Source: Caldifarciminota bacterium (GTDB taxonomy: Bacteria; Hydrothermota; Hydrothermia; LBFQ01; DSFT01). From it: DNA of 14,471 nt. Location of the stretch: positions 1 through 14,471 of the forward strand of contig WGAQ01000029.1 in NCBI GenBank assembly GCA_015494735.1. Direction: 5' to 3'. A program made the translations under genes and the position numbers. The notes under the pieces are model-generated. The model ran no database searches, was not told the origin of the DNA, and saw only the letters and a list, made by a program, of their open reading frames with translations. Below are positions 6,650-13,899 of the stretch, piece after piece; position 1 is the stretch's first letter; the number at the start of each line of letters is the position of its first letter.

Positions 6650-7424
6650 ACTCCTGGGAATCGAATACGAAGGAAAGGAAAACTTCCTGGGAGGAACCCG
6701 GATAGCCCCATCGTATATCAGGTGGGCCATAGAATCCATAGAGGACTACTCCCCCCATCTCGACGGCTCCTACAGGCCCTTCAAAGACCTGGGGAACTTC
6801 CATGCCAGATGGGAATGGCCGCCCGAAAAGTTCAGCAGGATACTGGAAAACTGCCTCAAAAAGCACGTGAAGAAGGAGGACAGGATTCTGTTCATCGGCG
6901 GAGACCACTTCATCACATATCCCATAGCAAGGGCCCTCAGGGCCATTCACGGAGACTTCGTCATATTGCAGTTGGACGCCCATCTGGACAGGAGGGATGT
7001 TTTCGAGGGGAGCAGGTACAACCATGCCACCGTGATGAGGAGACTGGAGGAGGAGGGTTTCATCGTATACACCCTGGGATACAGGGCATTCGCCAGAGGA
7101 CTCGAATACACCACGGAAAGGACCTTCATGTTCCGCATACTGGAGCCTCTGGAGGATATAATCGATAGAATCGAAGCCCCCATATACCTGACCCTCGATG
7201 TGGATGTTCTGGACCCATCCGTATTCCCCTCGGTCACGAATCCGGAAGGGGGAGGGGTGGATTTCATCGAACTTCTGGAGGTTATAAAGATGCTGAGGGG
7301 CAGGTTGATAGGAGCCGACCTGGTGGAATTCTCCCCCATAATAGGAGACCACTACAGAAGTGGCGTCATTGCTTCAACTTTAACGAGGGAACTCCTCGTG
7401 GCTTTAAAATATTCCGCATCCTAA
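6630..7424 (+). CDS. agmatinase/arginase-family ureohydrolase
   Basis: Ureohydrolases use two manganese ions to split guanidino or formimino groups, for example agmatine to putrescine plus urea. The metal-binding motifs are intact in 264 residues: GGDH (90-93, H93), DAHLD (116-120), H132 in NHATVMRR, and DVDVLDP (190-196, D190 and D192), with E233 in LVEFSP. The protein is somewhat shorter than typical agmatinases (about 290-310), mainly at the N-terminus. The usual APGTGTP-type loop after the last motif reads FPSVTNPEGG, so the substrate (agmatine, arginine, formiminoglutamate or other) is uncertain. It starts inside the preceding small gene with a 20-bp overlap and lacks a ribosome site, implying coupling. 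No polyamine-synthesis partner is seen in the window. Confidence 0.9.
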   Translation: MRAIRTKLLGIEYEGKENFLGGTRIAPSYIRWAIESIEDYSPHLDGSYRPFKDLGNFHARWEWPPEKFSRILENCLKKHVKKEDRILFIGGDHFITYPIARALRAIHGDFVILQLDAHLDRRDVFEGSRYNHATVMRRLEEEGFIVYTLGYRAFARGLEYTTERTFMFRILEPLEDIIDRIEAPIYLTLDVDVLDPSVFPSVTNPEGGGVDFIELLEVIKMLRGRLIGADLVEFSPIIGDHYRSGVIASTLTRELLVALKYSAS

Positions 7425-7445
7425 AAAGGAGGTGAGGAGAGTATC

Positions 7446-8426
7446 ATGAATAAACAGATAGCAAGCAGGATTCTCGCAGTCATAAACATCATCCTACTGG
7501 GTGTCCTCGTTTATATACTTACCGAGCCCTCCAGAAAGGCTTCTGCTGTCCTCGATGTGAAGATAGTGGCATACAAGGACCTGTCCGTTTTGCCCATCCT
7601 GGTGGCGAAGGAGAAGGGGATTTTCGACAAGTACAAACTGAATCCCACCATAGATTTCATAGAGAAGGTTGCCGATGAGGTTTCCCTCGTCACCAGGGGA
7701 ACGTATCACTTCGCAGGTGGCATACCCTTCGAGGTATTCGTCTTCAAGGCCAAGGATAATCCCGAACTGCCCAGGCTCATCTACCTGACAGAGGGCTCCG
7801 TGGACAATCCGCAGTCCGCTCTCTTCGTCGTGAAGGGCAGGATAGAAAAGATAGAGGACCTGAAGAATAAGAAGGTTGGCTATCTTCTGGGAACGAAGGA
7901 GAGGGAAATTCTGGAATCCATCCTCCAGGAGCACGGAATACCCTACGATTCCGTAAAACTCATGGGAATGACGCTCAAGGAAATCATGAGTGCCTATAAG
8001 GACAGTCTGGTGGATGCGGTTCTGGCGGTGGAGCCCGCAAGGAGCTACCTCATGAAGGTGGAAAACAGGAAGCCCCTGATAGATGGTTTTCTTGAGAAGA
8101 ACTTCATAAGCCCCTATCCCTATGGTATAGGGTTCACCTCTCTGGTGAACGTCCAGCTCAGGAAGAACATCGTCAGAAGGCTTCTTCAGGTCATAGAGGA
8201 AGCGCTGAACGACATAGAATCCAATCCAAAGGAAGCCTTCGATGCCTACAGAAAGCAGTTCGATATCGAGGCGGACTACACACCGGACCTGCCCTACTTC
8301 AACGATTACGTAAAGGTGAATCAGAGCACCATCGATAACTTCGTGAACGAACTCTCCAGAAGGGAGATTATCCTGTTCGAGGTGAACTTCGGCTCCCTCA
8401 TACTCAACGAAAGCACCGTGAAGTGA
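7446..8426 (+). CDS. NMT1/ThiY-like periplasmic solute-binding protein
   Basis: This 326-residue protein resembles the SsuA/ThiY/NMT1 fold, the substrate-binding part of ABC importers for pyrimidine precursors, sulfonates and similar compounds. A hydrophobic segment at 8-26 is followed by KASA-VLD, which could be a signal-peptidase I site after residue 34; there is no lipobox. The mature part begins with VKIVAYKDLSVLPILVAKEKGIF, the typical first strand and helix, and continues with IEKIEDLKNKKVGYLLGT (133-150) and DAVLAVEPA (190-198), also family-typical. AAGGAGGTGA (7426-7435) is a strong ribosome site. No permease or ATPase gene is adjacent, so it may feed a remote transporter or act as a sensor. 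The ligand is unknown. Its stop overlaps the lnt start (GTGA). Confidence 0.8.
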   Translation: MNKQIASRILAVINIILLGVLVYILTEPSRKASAVLDVKIVAYKDLSVLPILVAKEKGIFDKYKLNPTIDFIEKVADEVSLVTRGTYHFAGGIPFEVFVFKAKDNPELPRLIYLTEGSVDNPQSALFVVKGRIEKIEDLKNKKVGYLLGTKEREILESILQEHGIPYDSVKLMGMTLKEIMSAYKDSLVDAVLAVEPARSYLMKVENRKPLIDGFLEKNFISPYPYGIGFTSLVNVQLRKNIVRRLLQVIEEALNDIESNPKEAFDAYRKQFDIEADYTPDLPYFNDYVKVNQSTIDNFVNELSRREIILFEVNFGSLILNESTVK

Positions 8427-9898
8427 AGCGTTTCATCGCTTTAATCGGGGGGGCTGTCGCCCTCCTGCTGTCCAACGCTCCCCTCTTCATATTTCCCCTT
8501 GCCCTGGTGGCATTCGTCCCCCTCTTCCGGTGCGCAAAGAGGGAATTCCGGTACGACCTGATATGCGGAACCCTCTTCTCATTCCCCTACTTCGCATTTC
8601 ATCTGTGGTGGATAAAGAATCTGCAGGCCGGTCAGGGCCTTGGCCCAATATTCTACGGAGCTATCTTCTTCCTCTTCCTGATAAAGGCCCTTGCATTTGG
8701 AGTGTGGTTCTCCGTGGCTGCCAGACTCTCCTCCCCCATGCAGGTAGGCCTCTCCTATGCCATATACGAGTGGATACTGGAGCATCTGGGGGACCTGGGA
8801 TTCCCCTGGGCATCCCTCCACTACTCCAGCCTGGGGTTCCTGCCCTTTGCCCAGACAGCCTCCCTTCTGGGGCCGTACTTCATCAGCTTCCTGATAGTGG
8901 CCTTCAACTACTCCCTCCACCTATCCCTGAAACGCCGGACTGGAAGGAATATGGCAGGCCTATGGATATACTCCTCGGCAATCATCCTCCTGTCTCTATT
9001 CGGATACCTCTACATGGGAAGAAAGGATGACTATTCGAGGAGCATAAGGGTGGCTGTGGTACAGCCCAACGTTCTCCCCAGATTCGAATACGACCCGGAG
9101 GAATGGAGGGAAACCATAGCCGCCTTCGACGAACTGGCCGATACCCTGTCGAAAATTCACTACGACGTTGCCATATTCTCAGAATCCGCCATCATAGGCA
9201 TGCTGAATTACGAGCAGAACCGGGAGATGCTCTCCAGATTCATGAAGAGAACCGGCCATCCCATCATCCTCGGAAGCACCAGGATGGAAATTTCGGAGGG
9301 GGAAGAAAAGCGATTTTACAACACCGCTTTCCTGATAGACACGGGCCTGAGGGTTATTGACTTCTACGATAAGATACGCATAGTCCCATTCGGAGAGAAC
9401 CTGCCCTTCTACGAATTCCTTCCCCCATTCATCCGAAACATCCAGCTGGGGCAGGGGGACTATTCGAGGGGAAGATTCCTCAAACCCATAGAACTGGATA
9501 GCGTAAAGATAGGAGTCCTCATATGCTACGAGTCCATCTTCCCATCCCTCTCAAGGCAACTGGTTCTGAGGGGAGCCCATATGCTGGCCGTCATAACCAA
9601 CGACGGGTGGTTCGGGAGGAGTCTGGGACCGGTGGAGCACTTCCACTTCTCCAGAATGCGGGCCATAGAGACGGGAAGGTATCTGGTGAGGAGTGCGAAG
9701 ACGGGCATATCTGCTGTAATAGACGACAACGGAAGGATAATCCGGATGCTTCCGCAGTTTACAAGAGGCATCATAGTGGAGGATATTCCTATCATGAGCA
9801 GGATGACCCTCTACGACATGATGGGCGAATCCTGGATGGTCCTCTTCTTCCTCATCATCGTCGCCAGCAAAGTCCTGGAGAAGAAGCTCGAAGGATAG
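8423..9898 (+). CDS. lnt: apolipoprotein N-acyltransferase
   Basis: Lnt adds the third acyl chain to the N-terminal cysteine of lipoproteins at the inner membrane, needed for sorting to the outer membrane. The 491-residue protein has an N-terminal multi-span membrane domain (about 1-195), a nitrilase domain (about 205-455) and a final membrane helix (about 468-482). The catalytic triad is E254 (IFSESAI), K317 (YDKIRIVPFGE) and C368 (LICYESIFP). The NDGWFG (393-398) and HFHFSRMRAIETGR (406-419) motifs are present. The start is GTG 8423, overlapping the upstream TGA by the GTGA arrangement. The usual WPE(S/T)A around the catalytic Glu reads FSESA, an unusual variant that keeps the Glu. A lipobox protein nearby (13900) is a plausible substrate. 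Confidence 0.95.
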   Translation: MKRFIALIGGAVALLLSNAPLFIFPLALVAFVPLFRCAKREFRYDLICGTLFSFPYFAFHLWWIKNLQAGQGLGPIFYGAIFFLFLIKALAFGVWFSVAARLSSPMQVGLSYAIYEWILEHLGDLGFPWASLHYSSLGFLPFAQTASLLGPYFISFLIVAFNYSLHLSLKRRTGRNMAGLWIYSSAIILLSLFGYLYMGRKDDYSRSIRVAVVQPNVLPRFEYDPEEWRETIAAFDELADTLSKIHYDVAIFSESAIIGMLNYEQNREMLSRFMKRTGHPIILGSTRMEISEGEEKRFYNTAFLIDTGLRVIDFYDKIRIVPFGENLPFYEFLPPFIRNIQLGQGDYSRGRFLKPIELDSVKIGVLICYESIFPSLSRQLVLRGAHMLAVITNDGWFGRSLGPVEHFHFSRMRAIETGRYLVRSAKTGISAVIDDNGRIIRMLPQFTRGIIVEDIPIMSRMTLYDMMGESWMVLFFLIIVASKVLEKKLEG

Positions 9899-9916
9899 AG
9901 GGGAGGACATCCCCTC
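9898..9916. terminator. hairpin between convergent stops (possible bidirectional terminator)
   Basis: GAGGGGA (9898-9904) and TCCCCTC (9910-9916) form a 7-bp stem with a 5-nt loop exactly between lnt and the convergent propeller gene; its arms touch both stop codons. Neither side is followed by a T-run, so it is not a standard intrinsic terminator. It may instead block 3' exonucleases or act together with Rho. Confidence 0.4.
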
Positions 9917-11933
9917 AGCGGACCAGTATCCTGAAACTACCCTTCTGAGTCCTGACCACGTACACACCGGGCGAGAGGGTGCCGCGGGCAATGAAGTTCC
10001 CCTCCACAGTCCTCACGAGTTTTCCTCCCACATTGTATATGCTCATTCGCCCATCCACCCCCTCCACGAGGATTCCGGAAGGAGTATAACGGACAGTCAC
10101 CCTTCCAGCCACCTCCCTCAGATTGGTGGGATAGGGCGACACATAGAATCCACCCTGCGAAGGCACATAGAAGTACACGTGGGATGCGAGGGGAACGAGT
10201 CCACCGAAGGATGCAGGTGCATCCTCCACAGTCAGATTGTCGGGGGAACTGCCGTAGGCCACCTTATAGACGCCCCCCTGATATCCGGTCAGGAAGAAAT
10301 GGCCGTTGACGGACACCTGAACCTGGGCTATGGTATCGAAGAGGGAGGACAAATCCATGGAATCCAGAGTACCGGTTGCCACATCGATGTACCTGAGATA
10401 GGCATCCTGGCCGGTGGAATAGTAGAGGTAGCCATCCCTGTAGGTGAGATAGACATTCCCCGGATAGCCGATATAACCCAGGAAGCTCCAGGTGGCACCG
10501 GCATCCACGGACATGTACACATCACCGGTATCGAGCACCATGAAGAGGGTATCCATGCAGGAGAAGCAGAAACCATTGTACCCCTGAGCGACCATGATGG
10601 AATCGAATGTGGTTCCTGCATCGGAGGAGTACTCCATGAGCCAGCGCCCGGGATTACCGCTCACCATGAAGACATCGTTCGGATTGCTCCCCTGCTGAAT
10701 CTCCATGGGAAGGAGGCCCAGAGCCTGGAATATGGAAGTGTCCCTGAGGACATCGAATGTGGAGCCTCCATCCGAACTCCTGACCAGGACAGTGGCCCCT
10801 GGGTCTGCAATGGAGCCGCTACCCTTATAGCCCCCTATGAATATCTGCTGATGGTCCACCGGAGAAACCTCGATGGCAGTTCCTATGTCCATCTTATAAC
10901 CGTAGGTATTCCAGGTGCTCCCCCCGTCATCGGAATAGAGGGCAAGTCCACCCGTGTTTATGAAGGAGAGCCTGTCATCCCTGTCGTTGGAAATCATGCC
11001 GGGATTGTAAATGACGTGAGCATACAGGCCCTGATTCCTCTCCTCGAAGGTGGCTCCATCCTGGGTGTAGTACACTCCCCTGCCCAGGGCGGCGATGAGA
11101 TTGCCATCCATATCGGGGACCACGGCATCAGAATATACGGGATTGAAGGTCCATCCCGTAAGACTCCTCGTTCCCAGATAGAGACCGGCATAGTAGAAGA
11201 CACCCGCCACCACACTATCGGCACTGAGGTAATCCACATCCTTCACCACTACGAGACCCGATAGGAGGGAAGTGAAGCTCATGGAGAAGGTGGCCCCTCC
11301 ATCCGTGCTCATATAGAGTCCTCCGGAGGTGGAAAGGATAATCTCGTCGGGATTGTAGGGGTTGATTGCCACATCGTTTATATCACCATTGTAGGCGAAG
11401 ACGCCCACCACGGACACGGTATCCAGAATGCCCCTGTAAACTATCACGGAATCGGTAATATACCTGGCGAATGCGTACCAGAGGCTATCGAGGGAGCCCA
11501 CAGCAATCAGGAAGGTGTCCACACCCGGCGTGAATACCTGCACGGGATTGAAATCCGAAGATGAGACCAGATAAACGGAATTGCCCGCTATGAAGGGCAC
11601 GTAGTTGCCAGAAGGTTCTCCCACGTACCTGACTCCCGGAACATCCACCGGCGTCCAGGAGGAGCCATCCGCACTGTGGATATAGCCCTCCGAATGGAAG
11701 ACCATGAACTGCCCGTTCAGGATGGCGGTCTCGAATCCGGTTAGGAAAGCCTCTATTGGGGAATAGGGCGTCATGTCTATGGCGTGCCAGGTAAGGGCTG
11801 AATCGGTGGAATAATATGCGGTGGCATAGGAGCCGGCAATTGCCATCGAACCCTCCATGGAAACGCTCGTTATATCTCCTCCAGCGGGACCCACAAATGT
11901 CCAGCTCAGTGCTCCCACAAGTACACCAATCAT
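9915..11933 (-). CDS. secreted Asp-box beta-propeller protein with T9SS-like C-terminal sorting domain
   Basis: The 672-residue protein carries eight Asp-box (BNR) motifs, S-x-D-x-G-x-[TS]-[WF]: near 41, 86, 208, 289, 333, 385, 435 and 474. These mark blades of a beta-propeller, as in sialidases, sortilin-like and photosystem assembly factor-like proteins. No sialidase active-site pattern is evident. Residues about 610-672, with MSIYNVGGKLVRTV, then LSPGVYVVRTQ and final RILVR, match the type IX secretion sorting tail of the Por family. This predicts export through the outer membrane and surface attachment or release. GGAGG (11945-11941) lies 7 nt before the ATG. The signal peptide (MIGVLVGALS) is short and has no basic residue. 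Only two Cys occur (456, 459). Its natural ligand or target is unknown. Confidence 0.85.
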   Translation of the reverse strand: MIGVLVGALSWTFVGPAGGDITSVSMEGSMAIAGSYATAYYSTDSALTWHAIDMTPYSPIEAFLTGFETAILNGQFMVFHSEGYIHSADGSSWTPVDVPGVRYVGEPSGNYVPFIAGNSVYLVSSSDFNPVQVFTPGVDTFLIAVGSLDSLWYAFARYITDSVIVYRGILDTVSVVGVFAYNGDINDVAINPYNPDEIILSTSGGLYMSTDGGATFSMSFTSLLSGLVVVKDVDYLSADSVVAGVFYYAGLYLGTRSLTGWTFNPVYSDAVVPDMDGNLIAALGRGVYYTQDGATFEERNQGLYAHVIYNPGMISNDRDDRLSFINTGGLALYSDDGGSTWNTYGYKMDIGTAIEVSPVDHQQIFIGGYKGSGSIADPGATVLVRSSDGGSTFDVLRDTSIFQALGLLPMEIQQGSNPNDVFMVSGNPGRWLMEYSSDAGTTFDSIMVAQGYNGFCFSCMDTLFMVLDTGDVYMSVDAGATWSFLGYIGYPGNVYLTYRDGYLYYSTGQDAYLRYIDVATGTLDSMDLSSLFDTIAQVQVSVNGHFFLTGYQGGVYKVAYGSSPDNLTVEDAPASFGGLVPLASHVYFYVPSQGGFYVSPYPTNLREVAGRVTVRYTPSGILVEGVDGRMSIYNVGGKLVRTVEGNFIARGTLSPGVYVVRTQKGSFRILVR

Positions 11934-12092
11934 ACTGCTACCTCCTTTTCGACCGATTAAATTTTAATACCGGATGTTGACGGAATGCAGACACCCACAA
12001 TCGACTTCCCACAACAGCTTCTATAATCGGGCACATTATGAACGGCTCATCTTCCATGGATATCGAATGCCTCCCATTAAAATTTCCCCGCC
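11934..12092. promoter_or_regulatory. divergent promoter region
   Basis: The 159 bp between the propeller gene and nadE hold -10-like boxes on both strands. On the minus strand TAAAAT (11966-11961) would start the propeller mRNA near 11954, giving a leader of about 20 nt with a strong ribosome site. On the plus strand TAAAAT (12078-12083) ends 9 bp before the nadE ATG, and a perfect TATAAT is at 12022-12027. None has a good -35 box at 16-18 bp. Confidence 0.45.
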
Positions 12093-13802
12093 ATGAACCT
12101 GCGCATCGCCGCCGTACAGATGAATCCCACGGTCGGAGACCTGGAGGGCAACAAACAGAAGATTATCAGGGGAATCCAGGAAGCCAGGAAGGAGAATGCC
12201 GACCTCATAGTCTTTCCGGAACTGGCCCTGACCGGTTATTCCCCGGAGGACCTGGCGATAAATCCTTACTTCGTGAAGAAGAACAGGGAAGCTCTGATGG
12301 AGATAGTGAAGCATGTGGGGGATGAAATAGTCATTCTGGGCTTCATAGACGAAAACGAGAGTTATATTTACAATGCTGCCGCCGTAATCCACAGGGGAAA
12401 GATAATCGACATCATCCACAAAGTATTCCTGCCCAATTACGGACTCTTCGACGAGATGAGGACCTTCAGAAGGGGAGAAGACTACCACATAATCGATATT
12501 TCGGGATTCCGGGTGGGGGTGGAGATATGCGAGGATATATGGCACGATGAGCCTGCAAGAATCCAGTCCCTCAACGGGGCAGATGTAATCGTGGTCCTGA
12601 ATGCATCCCCTTTCTACACGAGCAAGCAGACCTACAGGGAGAGGATGGTGGGAGCCAGGGCGGCGGACAATCTGGTTCCCATCGTATACGTGAATATGGT
12701 GGGGGGTCAGGACGACTTCGTGATGGATGGAAGGAGTTTCGTCGTGAACGAGAGGGGGTACGTGATTGCACGGGCAAAGGCATTCGAGGAAGACCTGATG
12801 CTCATAGACATTCCGAGGGACTGGAGCCTCAGAGCCAAAGCCCACGAGCCCCGACTCAACCAGTACTATGAGATTCCCCCTGCCGTAATCATAGGCGCGA
12901 ACAGGGAATTGAAGAATCCGTATCGTTTCAGAGGAGAGATATCCCCATTCCCCTCCTTCGAGGAGGAGATTTACAGGGCCCTCAAACTGGCCCTGCACGA
13001 TTACGTGAAGAAGAGCGGATTCCACAAGGTTATAGTGGGCATTTCGGGTGGCATCGACTCCGCTCTCGTGGCCACCCTATCGGCGGACGCCTTCGGAGCA
13101 GAGAATGTCTATGGGGTATGGATGCCCTCCCGGTACAACAGCAGGGAGAGTTATGAGGATGCGAAGAAGCTGGCGGAGAATCTGGGCATCAACTTCCTGG
13201 AGATTCCCATCGACTCCATATTCGACGAGTACCTGAAGAGCCTGAAAGAAGCCTTCGAGGGGTACGGGCAGGACACCACGGAAGAAAATATACAGGCCCG
13301 CATAAGGGGCAACATCCTGATGGCTCTTTCCAACAAGTACGGTGCCCTGTTGATATCCACGGGCAACAAGAGCGAGTACGCCACCGGATACGCCACCCTG
13401 TACGGCGATATGGCAGGGGCATACGCTCCGCTGAAGGATGTATATAAGACCTGGGTGTACAGGGTTGCCCGCTGGAGGAATTCCATCGAGCCCGTAATCC
13501 CGGAGAGGATATTCGTCAAACCCCCCACGGCAGAACTCAAGCCCGACCAGACGGACCAGGATGTACTGCCCCCATACGATATCCTGGATGAAATCCTCAG
13601 GTATGCCGTGGAAGAGGATATGGGACCCGAGGAGGTAATCCAGCTTCTGGGAGAGGAAAAGCGGCAGTACGTCGAAAAGACCTACCGCATGCTCAGGAGG
13701 TCAGAATACAAGCGCAAGCAGTCACCGCTGGGACCCAAGGTTTCCAGAAGGGCATTCTACAGGGAAAGGAGATATCCCAACGTCAATCGATTCGTCATGT
13801 GA
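12093..13802 (+). CDS. nadE: glutamine-dependent NAD+ synthetase
   Basis: This enzyme makes NAD+ from deamido-NAD+ (NaAD) and ATP, using ammonia released from glutamine by its own amidase domain. The 569-residue protein has both parts. The nitrilase-type glutaminase (about 1-265) has the Glu-Lys-Cys triad at E43 (FPELALTGY), K110 (HKVFLPNYG) and C146 (EICEDIW). The synthetase (about 285-569) has the PP-loop SGGIDS (318-323), TGNKSE (423-428) and KPPTAELKPDQTDQD (476-490). The two-domain form means free ammonia is not required. ATG 12093 has no ribosome site, and a TAAAAT box ends 9 bp upstream, so the mRNA may be leaderless or have a leader of about three bases. It appears to be a single-gene unit. 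Confidence 0.97.
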   Translation: MNLRIAAVQMNPTVGDLEGNKQKIIRGIQEARKENADLIVFPELALTGYSPEDLAINPYFVKKNREALMEIVKHVGDEIVILGFIDENESYIYNAAAVIHRGKIIDIIHKVFLPNYGLFDEMRTFRRGEDYHIIDISGFRVGVEICEDIWHDEPARIQSLNGADVIVVLNASPFYTSKQTYRERMVGARAADNLVPIVYVNMVGGQDDFVMDGRSFVVNERGYVIARAKAFEEDLMLIDIPRDWSLRAKAHEPRLNQYYEIPPAVIIGANRELKNPYRFRGEISPFPSFEEEIYRALKLALHDYVKKSGFHKVIVGISGGIDSALVATLSADAFGAENVYGVWMPSRYNSRESYEDAKKLAENLGINFLEIPIDSIFDEYLKSLKEAFEGYGQDTTEENIQARIRGNILMALSNKYGALLISTGNKSEYATGYATLYGDMAGAYAPLKDVYKTWVYRVARWRNSIEPVIPERIFVKPPTAELKPDQTDQDVLPPYDILDEILRYAVEEDMGPEEVIQLLGEEKRQYVEKTYRMLRRSEYKRKQSPLGPKVSRRAFYRERRYPNVNRFVM

Positions 13803-13864
13803 AAGGGGATGGAGAAGCGGTTTTTACCAAAAGCAAGTATTTGAATACCAGAACTTTAAGTGAA

Positions 13865-13893
13865 TTGAATTCGGGCCGCGGGGATGATAAAAT
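13865..13893 (+). promoter_or_regulatory. promoter of the lipoprotein gene with +1 on its start codon
   Basis: TTGAAT (13865-13870) and TAAAAT (13888-13893) are spaced by exactly 17 bp. Counting seven bases from the end of the -10 box places the transcription start at 13900, the A of the ATG. No ribosome site lies between the -10 box and the ATG. This is the clearest case in the window for a leaderless mRNA. Confidence 0.6.
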
Positions 13894-13899
13894 TTTAGT

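Noticed and set aside
10179..11264. Long plus-strand open frame of 361 codons opposite the propeller gene
   Set aside because: It is antisense to the Asp-box repeats, and its Gly/His/Ile-rich translation mirrors the repeated codons of the real gene. It has no ribosome site or domain.
12038..12325. Plus-strand frame of 95 codons starting at ATG 12038, just after a TATAAT
   Set aside because: It runs out of frame through nadE, and most of its sequence is the shifted reading of conserved NadE residues. It has no ribosome site.
12036..13025. Minus-strand open frame of 329 codons opposite nadE, and similar frames opposite rho (1015-1869), the HD gene (323-988) and ftsH (3082-3960)
   Set aside because: All mirror strongly conserved plus-strand genes and show no known motifs.
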